Source: Elysia chlorotica
Lineage: Eukaryota; Mollusca; Gastropoda; Plakobranchidae
Direction of reading: 5' to 3'
Assembly (NCBI GenBank): GCA_003991915.1
Contig: RQTK01000769.1
Location: forward strand, 6,960-70,959
Length of the DNA stretch: 64,000 nt
Below, in pieces: positions 24,271-36,465 of the stretch. The notes under the pieces were generated by a model. The model saw only the letters and a program-made list of their open reading frames with translations. It did not search any database and had not been told where the DNA came from. How positions within the stretch are numbered: position 1 is the first letter of the stretch; each line of letters begins with the position of its first letter. Both the position numbers and the translations under genes were made by a program.

Positions 24271-25042
24271 GTCAGTGGTCACAAAACAGTGGGTGAGTCC
24301 GATGAATAATCTGCCCATATTTGATTTTTCTCAACGCTCCCTTTCAATCAACTGTTGCATTTGGGCAATATTGCTGAACAAGAAGTATAGCCGAAAGTCA
24401 ACCTTAGCCTGGACAAGAGTGGACGCCATGGGTGGGAGGCTGGACGCTAGAAGTGGACGCCTTTGTCAGATTAAATGAAAGATCCTTGATCAGCTGAGGA
24501 TAGACGAATATATTTCGTTCCGCTGACTGACACAATGACAACATCAATTTCGTGTTTTTTAGTAAACGTCCCTTGTGTTAGTAAAAAAAGAAGGATCATG
24601 TCCCCCCTGGCCCCTGGAAAAGGTATTGTTGTTAGCGTCCATGCTACATTCTCAAAATAGTACGTGGTTGTTATGCTCAAAAGATAATCTATTAGTGTAA
24701 AATAAAGACGCAATTTTTTACATTGACTTGACAGCTGCGAGAAGAAAAAAAATCAGAAGGCGATACATCTTTTTTTTTTTTTTAATCTCTTTTCAGATTT
24801 AAACCAGTATGATTTTGTACCTCCTTTCAGGTCGTCGCTTAAAATGCTATCTTCTGAAAGCAAGTGTTTCATTGAATATGCTATTCTTCCTGCCCGCAGT
24901 ATAGATATTCCAGGTTACCCTTCATAATCAATTCCTATCTTATGTAGATTGCGTACTCCCATAGATATACAACTACTGGTGGTTATATACATCTATGCGT
25001 ACTCCTCTTTTAGCTCCGAAATATAATTTATATGTAGGCCTA

Positions 25043-25045
<3 letters not shown>

Positions 25046-25082
<37 letters not shown>
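25046..25082. repeat. Poly(T) run
   Basis: 37 consecutive T. Confidence 0.95.
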
Positions 25083-25087
<5 letters not shown>

Positions 25088-25275
25088 ATTGGAGTTTTGT
25101 TGGTTCTTTTTTTGTGCCTGAAATTTTGTTACACAATGCGCCCGCGATAAATAGAAGTACAAATATTATTCTCAGTATTTTTCATATCAATAGCTAGTAC
25201 TGTAGGCCTACACCTCTTTTTGTGCCATTGCTGCCGAGTTCTTCAAATGTCTTCTGATAAAACCATTCAATCCCC

Positions 25276-25279
<4 letters not shown>

Positions 25280-25338
<59 letters not shown>
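25280..25338. repeat. (CT)n microsatellite with a CTACT extension
   Basis: A CT run followed by several ctact units. Confidence 0.95.
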
Positions 25339-25340
<2 letters not shown>

Positions 25341-25411
25341 CTACTCTACTCTCTACTCTTTGTGCTTGTGTCCTTTACAAAAGCCTCACTAGTGCTGTTG
25401 CTAAATGCCGA

Positions 25412-25605
25412 CTACATAATTATTCATGTTGTTAGTTTGCCTTTATTTCTGCTTTTTAAGTACGTGTATTTGAAACTTTCCATCCTTCTGTTTGTATCCG
25501 TTAAATTACATGAAACGTCTCATCAAAAACTTCTTACAAATCATTGCGTTAAAGAATGACATTTACAAAAATTAATTATTAATTATTACAAGATGATGAT
25601 GAGGA

Positions 25606-25655
<50 letters not shown>

Positions 25656-25730
25656 GTTGTTGTTGTTGTTGTTGTTATTGTTGTTGTTATTGTTATTGTT
25701 GTTATTGATGTTGTTGTTGTTGTTTTTATT
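25412..25730. repeat. 195-bp duplicated block, copy 1, with (ATT)n/(GTT)n
   Basis: From ataattattcatgttgttag to gatgatgatgaggattgtta this block is almost identical to 27397-27596. It is followed by (ATT)n then (GTT)n. Confidence 0.9.
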
Positions 25731-27396
25731 TTTACTGTTGTTTTTGTAACCATCATCATATTAATAGGAAGTTCGTTTTCTGTGGTTATGTTGGTTTGTG
25801 TGATAATTATGATTTCGTTCAGTGAACAAGGCCGCTTTAATTCGAATGAAAAATTAATTTGTCTACCAAATGTCACGGGGTCAGCCAAGAATGTAAACAC
25901 AAAAGTCGGGCAAAAACACTGTAGGAGTAGGACTGTAGTAGTAGGAGCACTAAGCACGTAGAACCTTCGGGTTATCTAGAATTAGGGTATGTTTACATTT
26001 GCGGCCTGTCGTCGATATTTATTTTAGATCTAGATCTAGATTAAATTTCTCTTAGGCCAATAGATCTTCTAGGTCTAGCCCGCCACAACTTTGACCAAAC
26101 ACAGCCTACACAAAAAGTCGGACTTTGTATCTATCTAGATCTATCTATATAAATTATCGTGAGGTAAACGTAAAGAGGAGTCATAAAACACTCTTAGATT
26201 TATAGATAGGTAAGTATTACATATTTTAGAAAGATCTAGATCTAGACTAAATAAAAATTTAAAGACTACATACATTTATATGTGTTGCATTTATTAGTTA
26301 GTGCTACCCTGCCCTGAGATCTAATCTAACCTTAGAAATCCATTCTCTCGTGATTTCATCCATGTGCACATTGTGATGTGAATAATAGAGCTGGGTCATA
26401 CTCACGAGAACAAGTCTGAAAAGCTTCTCTCTACGACGAGTCCCAAGTCACTACTCCCTACTGGCGAATACGAGCCAGTACGAGTCACTGTTCTATTCAA
26501 CTCCGGCACGAGTCACAAGTCACTATTCTATTCTACTCCTACGCGTCACTGTGAGTTCGCGCTCCAGTCTCTGCTTGCTGGAAGGGCTAGTGTCTGAGAA
26601 ACTTTCGGTGACAGGCCTATTGTAGTGGGATGGATCTGGCACAGTGGCGTCAGGCATTCCACTGTCTGATTTAAAATAGAAATCTGGAACAGGCTATAGA
26701 TCTGGTTTAAGTGGTGAGGACCGGGGTGGTAGAAAGTAGTACAGCATGCACACTGTGTATCTGATGAGGTAGTTTTGTGTCCTAAGTTGTAATTTGTGAG
26801 CACTGTAATGAAAGCCCGGTGTTTTGATAATGTTTTAAGCCATTTTGTTAAGACTTAGTCTAACTGACTAGTAAGTGTCACAGTGTTTCATCTAGTGTTG
26901 TTACATTCGCAAATTGTCACTAGTAACAATTATATTCAGTTTTATAACAAGTAATTAATAATAATTTCATACTCTTTAGTTGTTATTTTTTTATTTTTTC
27001 AATCAATCCTTGTAACGATTGTTTTTCTTGTTATGATCATGTCTTCCTGCTGTAAGATTAGTATTTGCTGGAGACTATTCACTATTAAGAGTGATAGGAA
27101 ACATGCAGTGTTCAACATATATGTAAGGCTGACTTGACATACTGCATTTAAACATGACGACAAACTTAAAGTTAAAGTTAAAAAAATAATTAATTTTACG
27201 CTTCATCCTAAAGAACAACAGATTAGCCTGTTTTCATTTTGCTTATTGTAACTCACTATGAGTACAAACTGTGATCAATCCAACCCTCATTATCAACTGT
27301 AATTTCATTCATGTATATTTTACTATTTTAAAATGCATAATATACTATCACACATTGTATCAATTTAAACACATTTGTTCCCAAATAACTTGCTAT

Positions 27397-27590
27397 AAAC
27401 ATAATTATTCATGTTGTTAGTTTGCCTTTATTTCTGCTTTTTAAGTACGTGTATTTGAAACTTTCCACCCTTCTGTTTTTATCCGTTAAATTACATGAAA
27501 CGTCTCATCAAAAACTTCTTACAAATCATTGCGTTAAAGAATGAAATTTACAAAAATTAATTATTAATTATTACAAGATGATGATGAGGA

Positions 27591-27668
<78 letters not shown>
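27397..27668. repeat. 195-bp duplicated block, copy 2, with (ATT)n
   Basis: Differs from copy 1 by only a few bases and is also directly followed by (ATT)n, here without the GTT stretch. Confidence 0.9.
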
Positions 27669-27669
<1 letters not shown>

Positions 27670-27858
27670 ACCACCGCGACACAAGACAAACAGGGCCAGG
27701 GTCACTAACCCGGATTCTTCGCGATGCCTAGACGAATAGACTCGCCTAGGGCCAAGGGTAGAACGGATTTGAAAATTCTTTGGCAAAACATGAATACCTG
27801 AAAATACAGAAGAATACAGATAGATTTATTGATCCCGACAAGATCAATGAGAGTGGTT

Positions 27859-28022
27859 GGTTGGTTGGGTTGGTTTAACGTCCAACAGCAGCACTATATA
27901 GGCTATATTGTGGACGAGCCCCAAGACGGACGTCTGACAATTTTATGTGCTGCCACACACGAGACAGGGCGGGGATACCATGACTCCTGTCTCAGCCGGT
28001 CACATTATACTGACACCGATCA
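27859..28022 (-). mobile_element. SINE family A, copy without head
   Basis: Same body and tail as the copy at 10990-11245 (accggctgagacaggagtca, tgtgctgccacac palindrome-like block), ending in a (CCAA)n tail at 27859. Confidence 0.7.
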
Positions 28023-28732
28023 ATGAGAGTGGACGGGCTGGCCACATCAAAGGCGATGAAAACCAGGGTGGTTCACAACAGCACATGGTTGAATGGCAGC
28101 AACAGTGAACTTAGGTCTGGGCACTCGACAGTCAATGAGATTGAATCCAGGATGTTCACACCAAGGCCAGAATATATTACGGCTAGAATCAAGGCAGGAC
28201 AGGTGTAATAACCTTCTAACAGCTTCAACGGAACATAGAATATAAGCACGCCCTTCAAAGGGAAATATCACTTTAATGAATAATACTATAGTCTTAGAAA
28301 CAGAAAGTGCCAGTGTTGCAATACAGGTCCTCTGGAAATCAGAATCTCTTAACTCATTATCAAAATAAAGTAAAATATGGCAGAGGAGGGAAAGCAGTAC
28401 ATCTCTCTCTGCACAATCGATCCCGGAATTAGAACTACTGGCTGAGAAAAAACGCTTGTTCTATCTAAAGAAGGCAATAGAGCCTAGCTCACCCAAAAAT
28501 AAACAACTTACCCATGTGATATCCCCCCACAGCACACATACACACAAACCCACTACTGCGTGCAAAACTTGTGCACAGTCGTTGTAAAATGTGCACATAT
28601 CTCCAACATGATGTCCTAACATATTAAATGCATTTTTTAAAGGTTTGTCATCCATACTCTCTAAGAGTGTCCTATCCATCTATTGCACAAGTTGACTCAT
28701 CACTATATGACATCTTTTAATACTTTAAGACT

Positions 28733-28910
28733 TGCTAGCTTAAATGGCGATGGGTGCCGAGTAGAAGGTGCAGGTTCGATCCCCATCCATGTCATTTGTC
28801 TAAAAATGTGTCTTTATCTACTTGTCTTATCTGTTGGTCTGAGCTAGACCTAGGTTTGTGGCTGTCCCTTCTAACCTAAAATCATAAAAGAAATAAAAGA
28901 AGGAATTGTC
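28733..28910 (+). mobile_element. Second tRNA-derived SINE family
   Basis: A box-like tagcttaaatggcgatgg and a perfect B box ggttcgatcccc lie about 45 bases apart, followed by a CT/TG-rich body and an A-rich end with aataaaag. This is the layout of a tRNA-derived SINE, unrelated in body to family A. Confidence 0.65.
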
Positions 28911-29106
28911 AAAAATACTGATAAGACTGTCATAGGAATATACTAAGTACTATTCAGGGATATGTATCACATGATAACATACAACGCGGAAAATACTGGT
29001 GTCTTCTCACATGGCCTCCAGCCCTGAATACAACTAAACGTTATTAAAATACTGATTGAACCTGAAATAGAGCTTTGTGTGTTAAACTTATTACATTACT
29101 ATAATA

Positions 29107-29350
29107 TACGAGGGCAGGCTGATAAATAAGGGCCGTTTTTTAATAACTTTTTTATTTGAAGGACTACAGAAGCAAGTTACACGTCAAATGAAGGCTAAGA
29201 GTCTCACCTATCTGATGAACTATCATTTTTCAACATAGTCACCATCGCGTTCAATACAGAGTTGCCAGCGTTGCACAAGTTTTCGCATTCCGTCGGCGAA
29301 GAATTCTGGTGTCTGGGAATCCATGGCCTCAAAGTCTTTTGCTCGCTAAT
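29107..29350 (-). pseudogene. Mariner transposase 3' relic with one terminal repeat
   Basis: The minus strand encodes DFEAMDSQTPEFFADGMRKL and then VQRWQLCIERDGDYVEK before tandem stops, ending at 29223. This is the signature C-terminus of mariner-family transposases (...R-W-x-x-C-I-x-x-x-G-D-Y-x-E-K). Downstream, tacgagggcaggctgataaa at 29107 is a typical mariner terminal inverted repeat. An in-frame TAG lies just 5' and the catalytic DDD domain is missing, so it is a dead 3' fragment. Confidence 0.8.
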
Positions 29351-30436
29351 GTCACCAACTGACGACTGACTTGTCTCAAGTGAAGCACTGATTAGAAGTG
29401 GGACTTTTTGAAGGCCGTTCTTTTTTTATTCATTCCACCCACCTGGAGATGGGGTTCTAGAATATAGTGATGTAGTATTAAGAAACAAAGGTTTTTGAAC
29501 ACTCTGTTTAAATTACTATGTCTATAAAATATATTTTATTTTTATTTTGCACGTAAGAACCAACTTGACAAGAATATGATTGAAAATCTTTAATCTTCAA
29601 AGGTTATGTTTTTATTTTCCAGAGAAAATTATTGTTTTTATCATTATCTTAGACTGTAGGAGTGTCTGTGTCTGTGGCAAAATAGATGTGGAAGGGGGGA
29701 GGGAGGCAGAGATGAATTGGGGATGATAAGAGGTTGGGCATTTGATGGAAGATCAAAGAAATAAGTTCTTCCATCATCACTTTGTTGTGCTGACTCAAGG
29801 TACCTATGAGTGTACAGACAAGAAAGTGGAAGAGTTCCTAACAGCAAGACCCCCTTTTCTTTCTTTATTAGTAGTTTTTTTTAAATCAACAATGTACAGC
29901 AAGCTTAATTACCCTTAAAATATCAGAGATTAGGTATCCATTCACTGAGGAGTTAGTGGGGGCCCAGCAGTTTTTGCAACTTAAATTTCTCTTTTGGTCA
30001 CTCAATACATATCAGTCACTCTTATTTTGGTTTATATCTGCAAGTGGTGCATTTTGCTTCTGGTCACTGACTGTCACCAAGCTGTTTGACTATTGCTGTG
30101 AAATACATATTTTCAAATTAAATATTTTCTTCTTTGTCTGGTACTAGGGATCACTTTCACACCCATACATTTTGTATTTGTGCTCTATGCATCCTATTTC
30201 GAAACAGTAACATAGGTTCAAGTAAAATTAGGTGAAATAGTTTGTTTGTTTTTTTTTTATTAATTTTTGTAACTAACATGTGCAAATGTTAAAGTTTTAA
30301 AAGTGGAAATACTAATCAAAGTGAAAGCAATATATATATATATATGTTGATGGAGCATTTTTTAATGTAAAAATGAGTTCAAGTTACAGTTGTGTCTTTT
30401 TTCCTCTCTTACTCTATAGGTCTCGTTTAGGATCAA

Positions 30437-31479
30437 ATGACAATAGCAGTCACGCGTAACAGATTTTTGAATAAATTACCTGTAATTGGCCCAAGCTTGA
30501 AACTGACACTAGGTGGTAACAGCTTTACAGTGAGGATGTCACGCCAAGGGAAGCAACCTATGTCTCCAACAGGGCAGATCTTGGAAAACTCATCTGGGAC
30601 AGGAGGGAATACACCAGTAGACCATATCACAGAAAAGCTCTCACACATTCTTGTTCCACCTGCACCAGAAATGGCAGGATTCAAACCTTTCCCTAAATTT
30701 TCCACCGATGTTCTGCATGTGGGACAGGAGCCTGAACAATGGAACTCAATGGCAGTGGTTCCTCCAATATCCATGGCATCAACTTTCAAGCAATTTGCCC
30801 CAGCTGAACACACTGTAAGTAAATGTTCAATCTTATTTTGAAGCACGCTTAGTTTGTTTCTATTATCATTAAACAATAATTAGTAGATGGAATAAAATTC
30901 ATTTTAAAAAAAATTAAGTCTTTAATCTACTCTGCTAATACTCCTTTATTTATTGCAAAATTCTGTGTTTTATGTTTTAAACCTTTCCAATTCAGTAGCC
31001 TATCAATATTTTTTGTATCAATCATACAGGGTTTTGAGTACTCGCGAAGTGGTAACCCCACCCGTAACTGTCTCGAGAAAAGTCTAGCAGCAGCAGAGGG
31101 AGCAAAGCATGGTAAGATTTTATCAAGATTTCTTTTTTTCTTTTTCATTCTAAATCTCTTATAATATGTTGGGTTTTTTTTTTTACTTTTCTTCTTTCCT
31201 AAAATGTTTTATATGTAATCTTCAATTGTCCCTTTTATTTATACCTGTAATAGCCAGTCAATTGATGTGATTTACCCAACAATCTCTAAAAAGGAAAAAT
31301 TAGCATCATAAGAACTCTTTTTTTTTTTCAATTCAACTTCTTATTTCCACTAATTGTATTAATGACACTACTTAAACTACTACATTACTAATTTAGCATT
31401 CCCAGCCATACTTCTTCTAGTACTACTTCTACTACTACTGCTGCTGCTGCTGCTGCTACTACTACCCCTAATACTGCTG

Positions 31480-31560
<81 letters not shown>

Positions 31561-31822
31561 GTACTATAATAATGAATAGAAGAATACGCACAACTTTGAC
31601 GAAGCCATTAAAGGCGAAACGTTTGCATGTATTTTCTCTATAATTTCTAGTTGTGTTTCATTTATTGTGTCCCTCAGTTGCTAAGTTGTGCGTATTCTTC
31701 TATTTATTATTATATTATTCCTATTACGTGCGCACGTGAATCTACTGTTAGGTCCTTAGCAACTGAGTAGGTGTACTCTTTAGTGTTGTGCTCTTGTTTC
31801 CTTTTTGGATACATTTTTATAT

Positions 31823-31888
<66 letters not shown>

Positions 31889-34800
31889 CACTACTACTAC
31901 TACTACTACAACAACAACAAAGTTAGATCTTTGCAAAAGGTTTTTTCAAAAGCCTATAACTGAGTTTTTGATACATTCATTTTGAATTGTCAAATAGACT
32001 TTCTGAATTTAAACTGGGATGTTGCAAACTTACCAAAGTAGTTATGTCTCTGTCAAAATAATTGTTTTTGTTCCTTCTTAAATGTAGGACTCTGCTTTGC
32101 TTCGGGCTTGGCTGCGACAATGACTGTCACACACCTTCTGCAGGCAGGAGATCATATAATCTGTATGGATGATGTTTATGGTGGTAAGTATTGTAGAACT
32201 GAAAGAATTTTCTGTATTAAAAATATATACTTCGCTCTTTTTTATTTTTTACATTTGTTGGACTGTTGGCCAAAATCGCTCACCTTACCCTGATCTCTTT
32301 TTTTATTTACATCACAAAGTTATCAATTGATATCAATAAATGTATCATTTTCCTTCATGGTTTTTTTTTTTATTCCTCTCATTTCTTGCTTCACTTCTCT
32401 GGGGTGTGGACACACAAACTTCATTCATTTTTGCATTCTTCTAAAAAGAAGTGCCGACCTTAACCAAAAGTCACCTTTCACAATAAATATTCAATGGTTG
32501 TGTTGATTTTTTTTAATTAGGAATATGAATTCCTTAACAGTGAAGAAGTGTAATGAGAAGAGTTAGCGGCAGGGCTTTTTCTTGTCTTATAAAAGAGGAA
32601 ACAAAGGGTGCAAACAGAAAATTTTTTTAGAGCTTGTACAAAATGACAGTGATGTCTTGTTTGTTTAACATCTCTTCTAAGTCAAATTATGTACCCCATA
32701 TGGCTAAAAGCTAAGATATACCTAACACTGAACAATATCTGTGCGCAAAGATACTAAGAACACTGAAAAGTATTGTTTCAGTTATCAAAACCATATTGCA
32801 AAGCGCATTATTAAGTGAATGATATATTCTCACTTCATTGGATTATGATTTACACAATTATTTTCCAGAAAAAGATATCAGCCCTCTGGTGCCTTAACAA
32901 GTTTTTGTATATACCCCCTCTTCCATAATTTTGATCAATCAAGGCTACATATGGTTATAAGTATAAACCTGGTGGGAATGTCATGTGTATTAACAACTTG
33001 GATCTCTGTGCCCTGCAGGTTCAAATCGTTATTTCAATAAATGTGCATCTAAAATGGGCCTGGAAATCTCCTTCATTGATTGCACTGTGGTTCAGAATGT
33101 CCTGCAAGCCCTCACTCCCAGGACCAGGGTGAGTTTTAAACATTTGATGCACACAAAAAAACATTCACATAATAAATATATGACTTGTAAAGTTTTCAAA
33201 CTGATCAATTTGATTTTTTTTAAAGTCATGTTTCCCTAACAACCTTTATGAATTAACTTATTGGTAATCCAAAGCAATTAACTTTTCCATAAAATTATTA
33301 TAATGTATTTTGCTCAAGACATTTAAGGCTTCATTTTTTTACATTAAATTGGTTTATTGTTATTTGGGTGAAAATTATGGTTAGCATAATGAAAAGCTAT
33401 ACCACTTTTGTATTTTCCTCATAATTTTGTTTAAGTAAGTAGTTTTTCAACAATTTTTCGGTAAATCTGTGAAGAGTAGAAAGGCTGAAATAACGAACTG
33501 AAGGCCCAAAAACAACAAAAACAACTCGGGGAACAATTCTTTAAGACCTATCACTTATTTATGACTCCTAGGCTCCTCCCGTTAGAACGCGCACCTTCTA
33601 AGAACCCGCTCTTCTCGCCTCCCGAGGCATAGGTTCCTAAGCGGATACCTCTGTGTGTTATGTAATGCTATGGCTTCTCTTTAAGAATTATCATTGCTTT
33701 TCACCCCAGATGATATGGATTGAAACACCAACAAACCCAACACTGAAACTGGTGGACATCACAGCCGTGTGCCAGGTTGTGAGAGCAGAGACTGCAGATT
33801 GGGAAGTGAAACCCTTCGTTGTTGTAGATAACACATTCATGTCTGCCTACTTTCAGGTAACTGATAGGGCTTTGAATTTTTTAGTATCCACAGTGCAACA
33901 TTTCTATGTTTATCATTCAGCGATATAATTTGCATTATGGTATTATTTTTTGTTAAATAGAGGGCTAAAGTAATTCGATATTGATGACAGAATATAATTT
34001 ATTTCTACTGTGAGGAAATTATTGGCAATACCCCAGAACATCTGAAAAGCATTGTAATCTAAAATGTTAAATGGGAAAAAGATGATGTGACATCATGCCA
34101 TTGAAAGCTCTTTATTATTATTCTTAAAAAATGGGGGGGGGGGGGGGGGGAGTAAATAGCTTGAAATGCTGAAAAATGTGTTTTTAAAATGCTGAAAAAG
34201 TGTTTGAAAAGGCAATTTACTTGGCTGGGCAACTGATAAGTCCTTTAAAATATTAGTCTATCTCAATTATATTTCTTAAATATTAATACACACATGTTTT
34301 TGAGTTTTGTAAGAATACTGATATAAAGTTGTTCCTACTTGCTCTTTTGTTCCTCGTAGAGACCCCTATCTCTCGGTGCTGACATGGTCATGCACTCATT
34401 GTCCAAGTACATGAACGGTAAGTTGTTTTTTAACCAAAATAGATTTAATTTTTTTTGTTGAAAAATATTTTGCCCTCATCCTGTCATAGTGTGTTAGTGA
34501 AATATTTTATTATATAGGATATACACAAAGTCTGTAATCTAAAACAAACCACGAAACAAAGAATTAGCTTATTCAGCATAATAATATTCCCTAAACAAAA
34601 CAAGCTGTTGCCACACAAAAATATGTTTGGACTTTCATGAAGTGCGAAAAGGCTTTAATTTATTCATCTGTTTTAAAGAACTAAATAAAAACCTGTGAAA
34701 CATAAAAAAAATAGCAAAAAAGCGTTTTGTTTTTTGCTTGTTTTTTTTTTTTTTTTGCTTACTTCGTTACTTTCTTACTTCATGATGTACAGTTAGGTCA

Positions 34801-36409
34801 TGTTTTGTACAAAATTAAATGTATATTCTTCTTTTTTTTTTAATAACTAAAATTTTGGCATCAAATTATCATTATTCTCCTCTGCACATTTTTCTTATCG
34901 ATTGTTTTGTCCCATTCTTACTTTTTTTTTCTCCTTCCTCTTTCATGTACGACACTCCTTTTATCATTTTCTCTTTGTCTTTCTCTTTATCTCTCTCTTT
35001 TACATTATTTTATATCTATATGAATGTCTCCTTGTCTCCATATATCGTATACAATTATGTGCCAGGAGGCTGTATAATTGTTTTTCTTCCTCATTGTCGC
35101 TCAATTAATATTGATGTCTCTTAGTAAATTAATGTGTTGAAGTGATCTGCTGAAATAAAATAAATGTTTCTCTCAATTCAATGGTAACATCAATCTCTCT
35201 CTCTCTCTCTCTCTCTTGCAGTGCCCACCCCTCCTTCCTTATATTACTCTTTTTCTCTCTAACCTGACTTATTGTACCCATACTAGTTTTATTGTTATCA
35301 TTATGTTTTTCTCGCTTCTCTATACAAACCATAAAATCGCCTGTCGTGTAAGGTACCTTCCAAACTTAATTGCTCATCGGCCGTATGTACATATTTTACA
35401 TTTAAACATTCCTATGTCTTTCTTAATTTTATTTCATCAGGCCACAGTGATGTAATTATGGGAGCCATTTGCCTAAACGATGATGAACTAACAGAAAAAT
35501 TACGCTTTTTCCAGAACTGTAAGTTGTTGTATTTTTGTCCTTTAGAAAAATTTTTTACTATTATGACAATAAAAGTAAAATTATGTTAAAATTTAGAAGT
35601 TCAAAATAGAGATGGTACACAGACCTCTATTATTTTTTTCACATAATTTTTGTCAATTTGATGATATTTAAGAAAGTTTCCCAACAACCTCTTCAATGCC
35701 TGCTGAAGAAACCAAAGTACAGTCGGACCCTCCGAATCGGGAAACATGAAATTGGAAAATTGGGAAAGATCCCAGGGAACTGAATTTTTTTTTATATAAT
35801 GTCATCATAAAAATCGAGAAATATTACCCGGTTAATCAGGAAAAATATTTCACACATTACTATTGAATGGATGTGTTTAGGGCAGATTGTTTGACATGTT
35901 TTTTTCTTGGAAGACGAGCACATCTTACATGTTACGCAGAAATAAGCATGTATGGTCCATAAAGTCCGGTCCTGGACTTAACAACATGTAGCGGTGTTTG
36001 TTTATGATGCAGGTAAGTTGCCTTGCAGGTAAGTTGGCCTGCAGATAAGTTGGCCTGTTAGGGACAGGGCGTCGTCATGTGTGTCTGTCAGTGCCAGACG
36101 GGCTGTGGGCTACACGGTCCATTGCATCTCAGGTAGGTATTGACGTGACCTGTGTTTTCTACAGATAATCTAGCAAGTGTAAGACAGTCGCTAAAGTTGT
36201 GCGATAATCATGGTCATTTGGTGTCGCGCCATGTATGTCTGTCAGTGCTAGACTGTAGGCTTAATGGGTCTTCTTCTTCTTCTTCTTCTTCATTTGAATT
36301 CTTAAGATGATATCCAACAACTGAAACAGATTCTTTAGAGTTGTCAAATCTTGGCATTATACTTCTTTATATGTCGTATAGATGTATTTTTTTCAGTTTT
36401 GTTTTACAA

Positions 36410-36465
<56 letters not shown>

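Larger units (their letters stand above)
24077..30436. other. Divergent intergenic region, DM14 gene and CTH
   Basis: This holds the promoters of both genes and possibly a non-coding first exon of CTH, since its first coding exon is preceded by a splice-acceptor-like ctctatag at 30420. No additional coding gene was recognised. It contains TCTAGATC-type clusters, a poly(T) run, (CT)n and (ATT)n microsatellites, a 195-bp direct duplication, two SINEs and a mariner relic. Confidence 0.6.

Noticed and set aside
25586..25961. Ile/Val- or Thr-rich frames on both strands
   Set aside because: Translation of (ATT)n/(GTT)n; no flanking gene structure.
30433..30876. 147-codon minus-strand frame over CTH exon 1
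   Set aside because: Antisense shadow; the plus frame has the CTH motifs HVGQEPEQW and VVPPIS.
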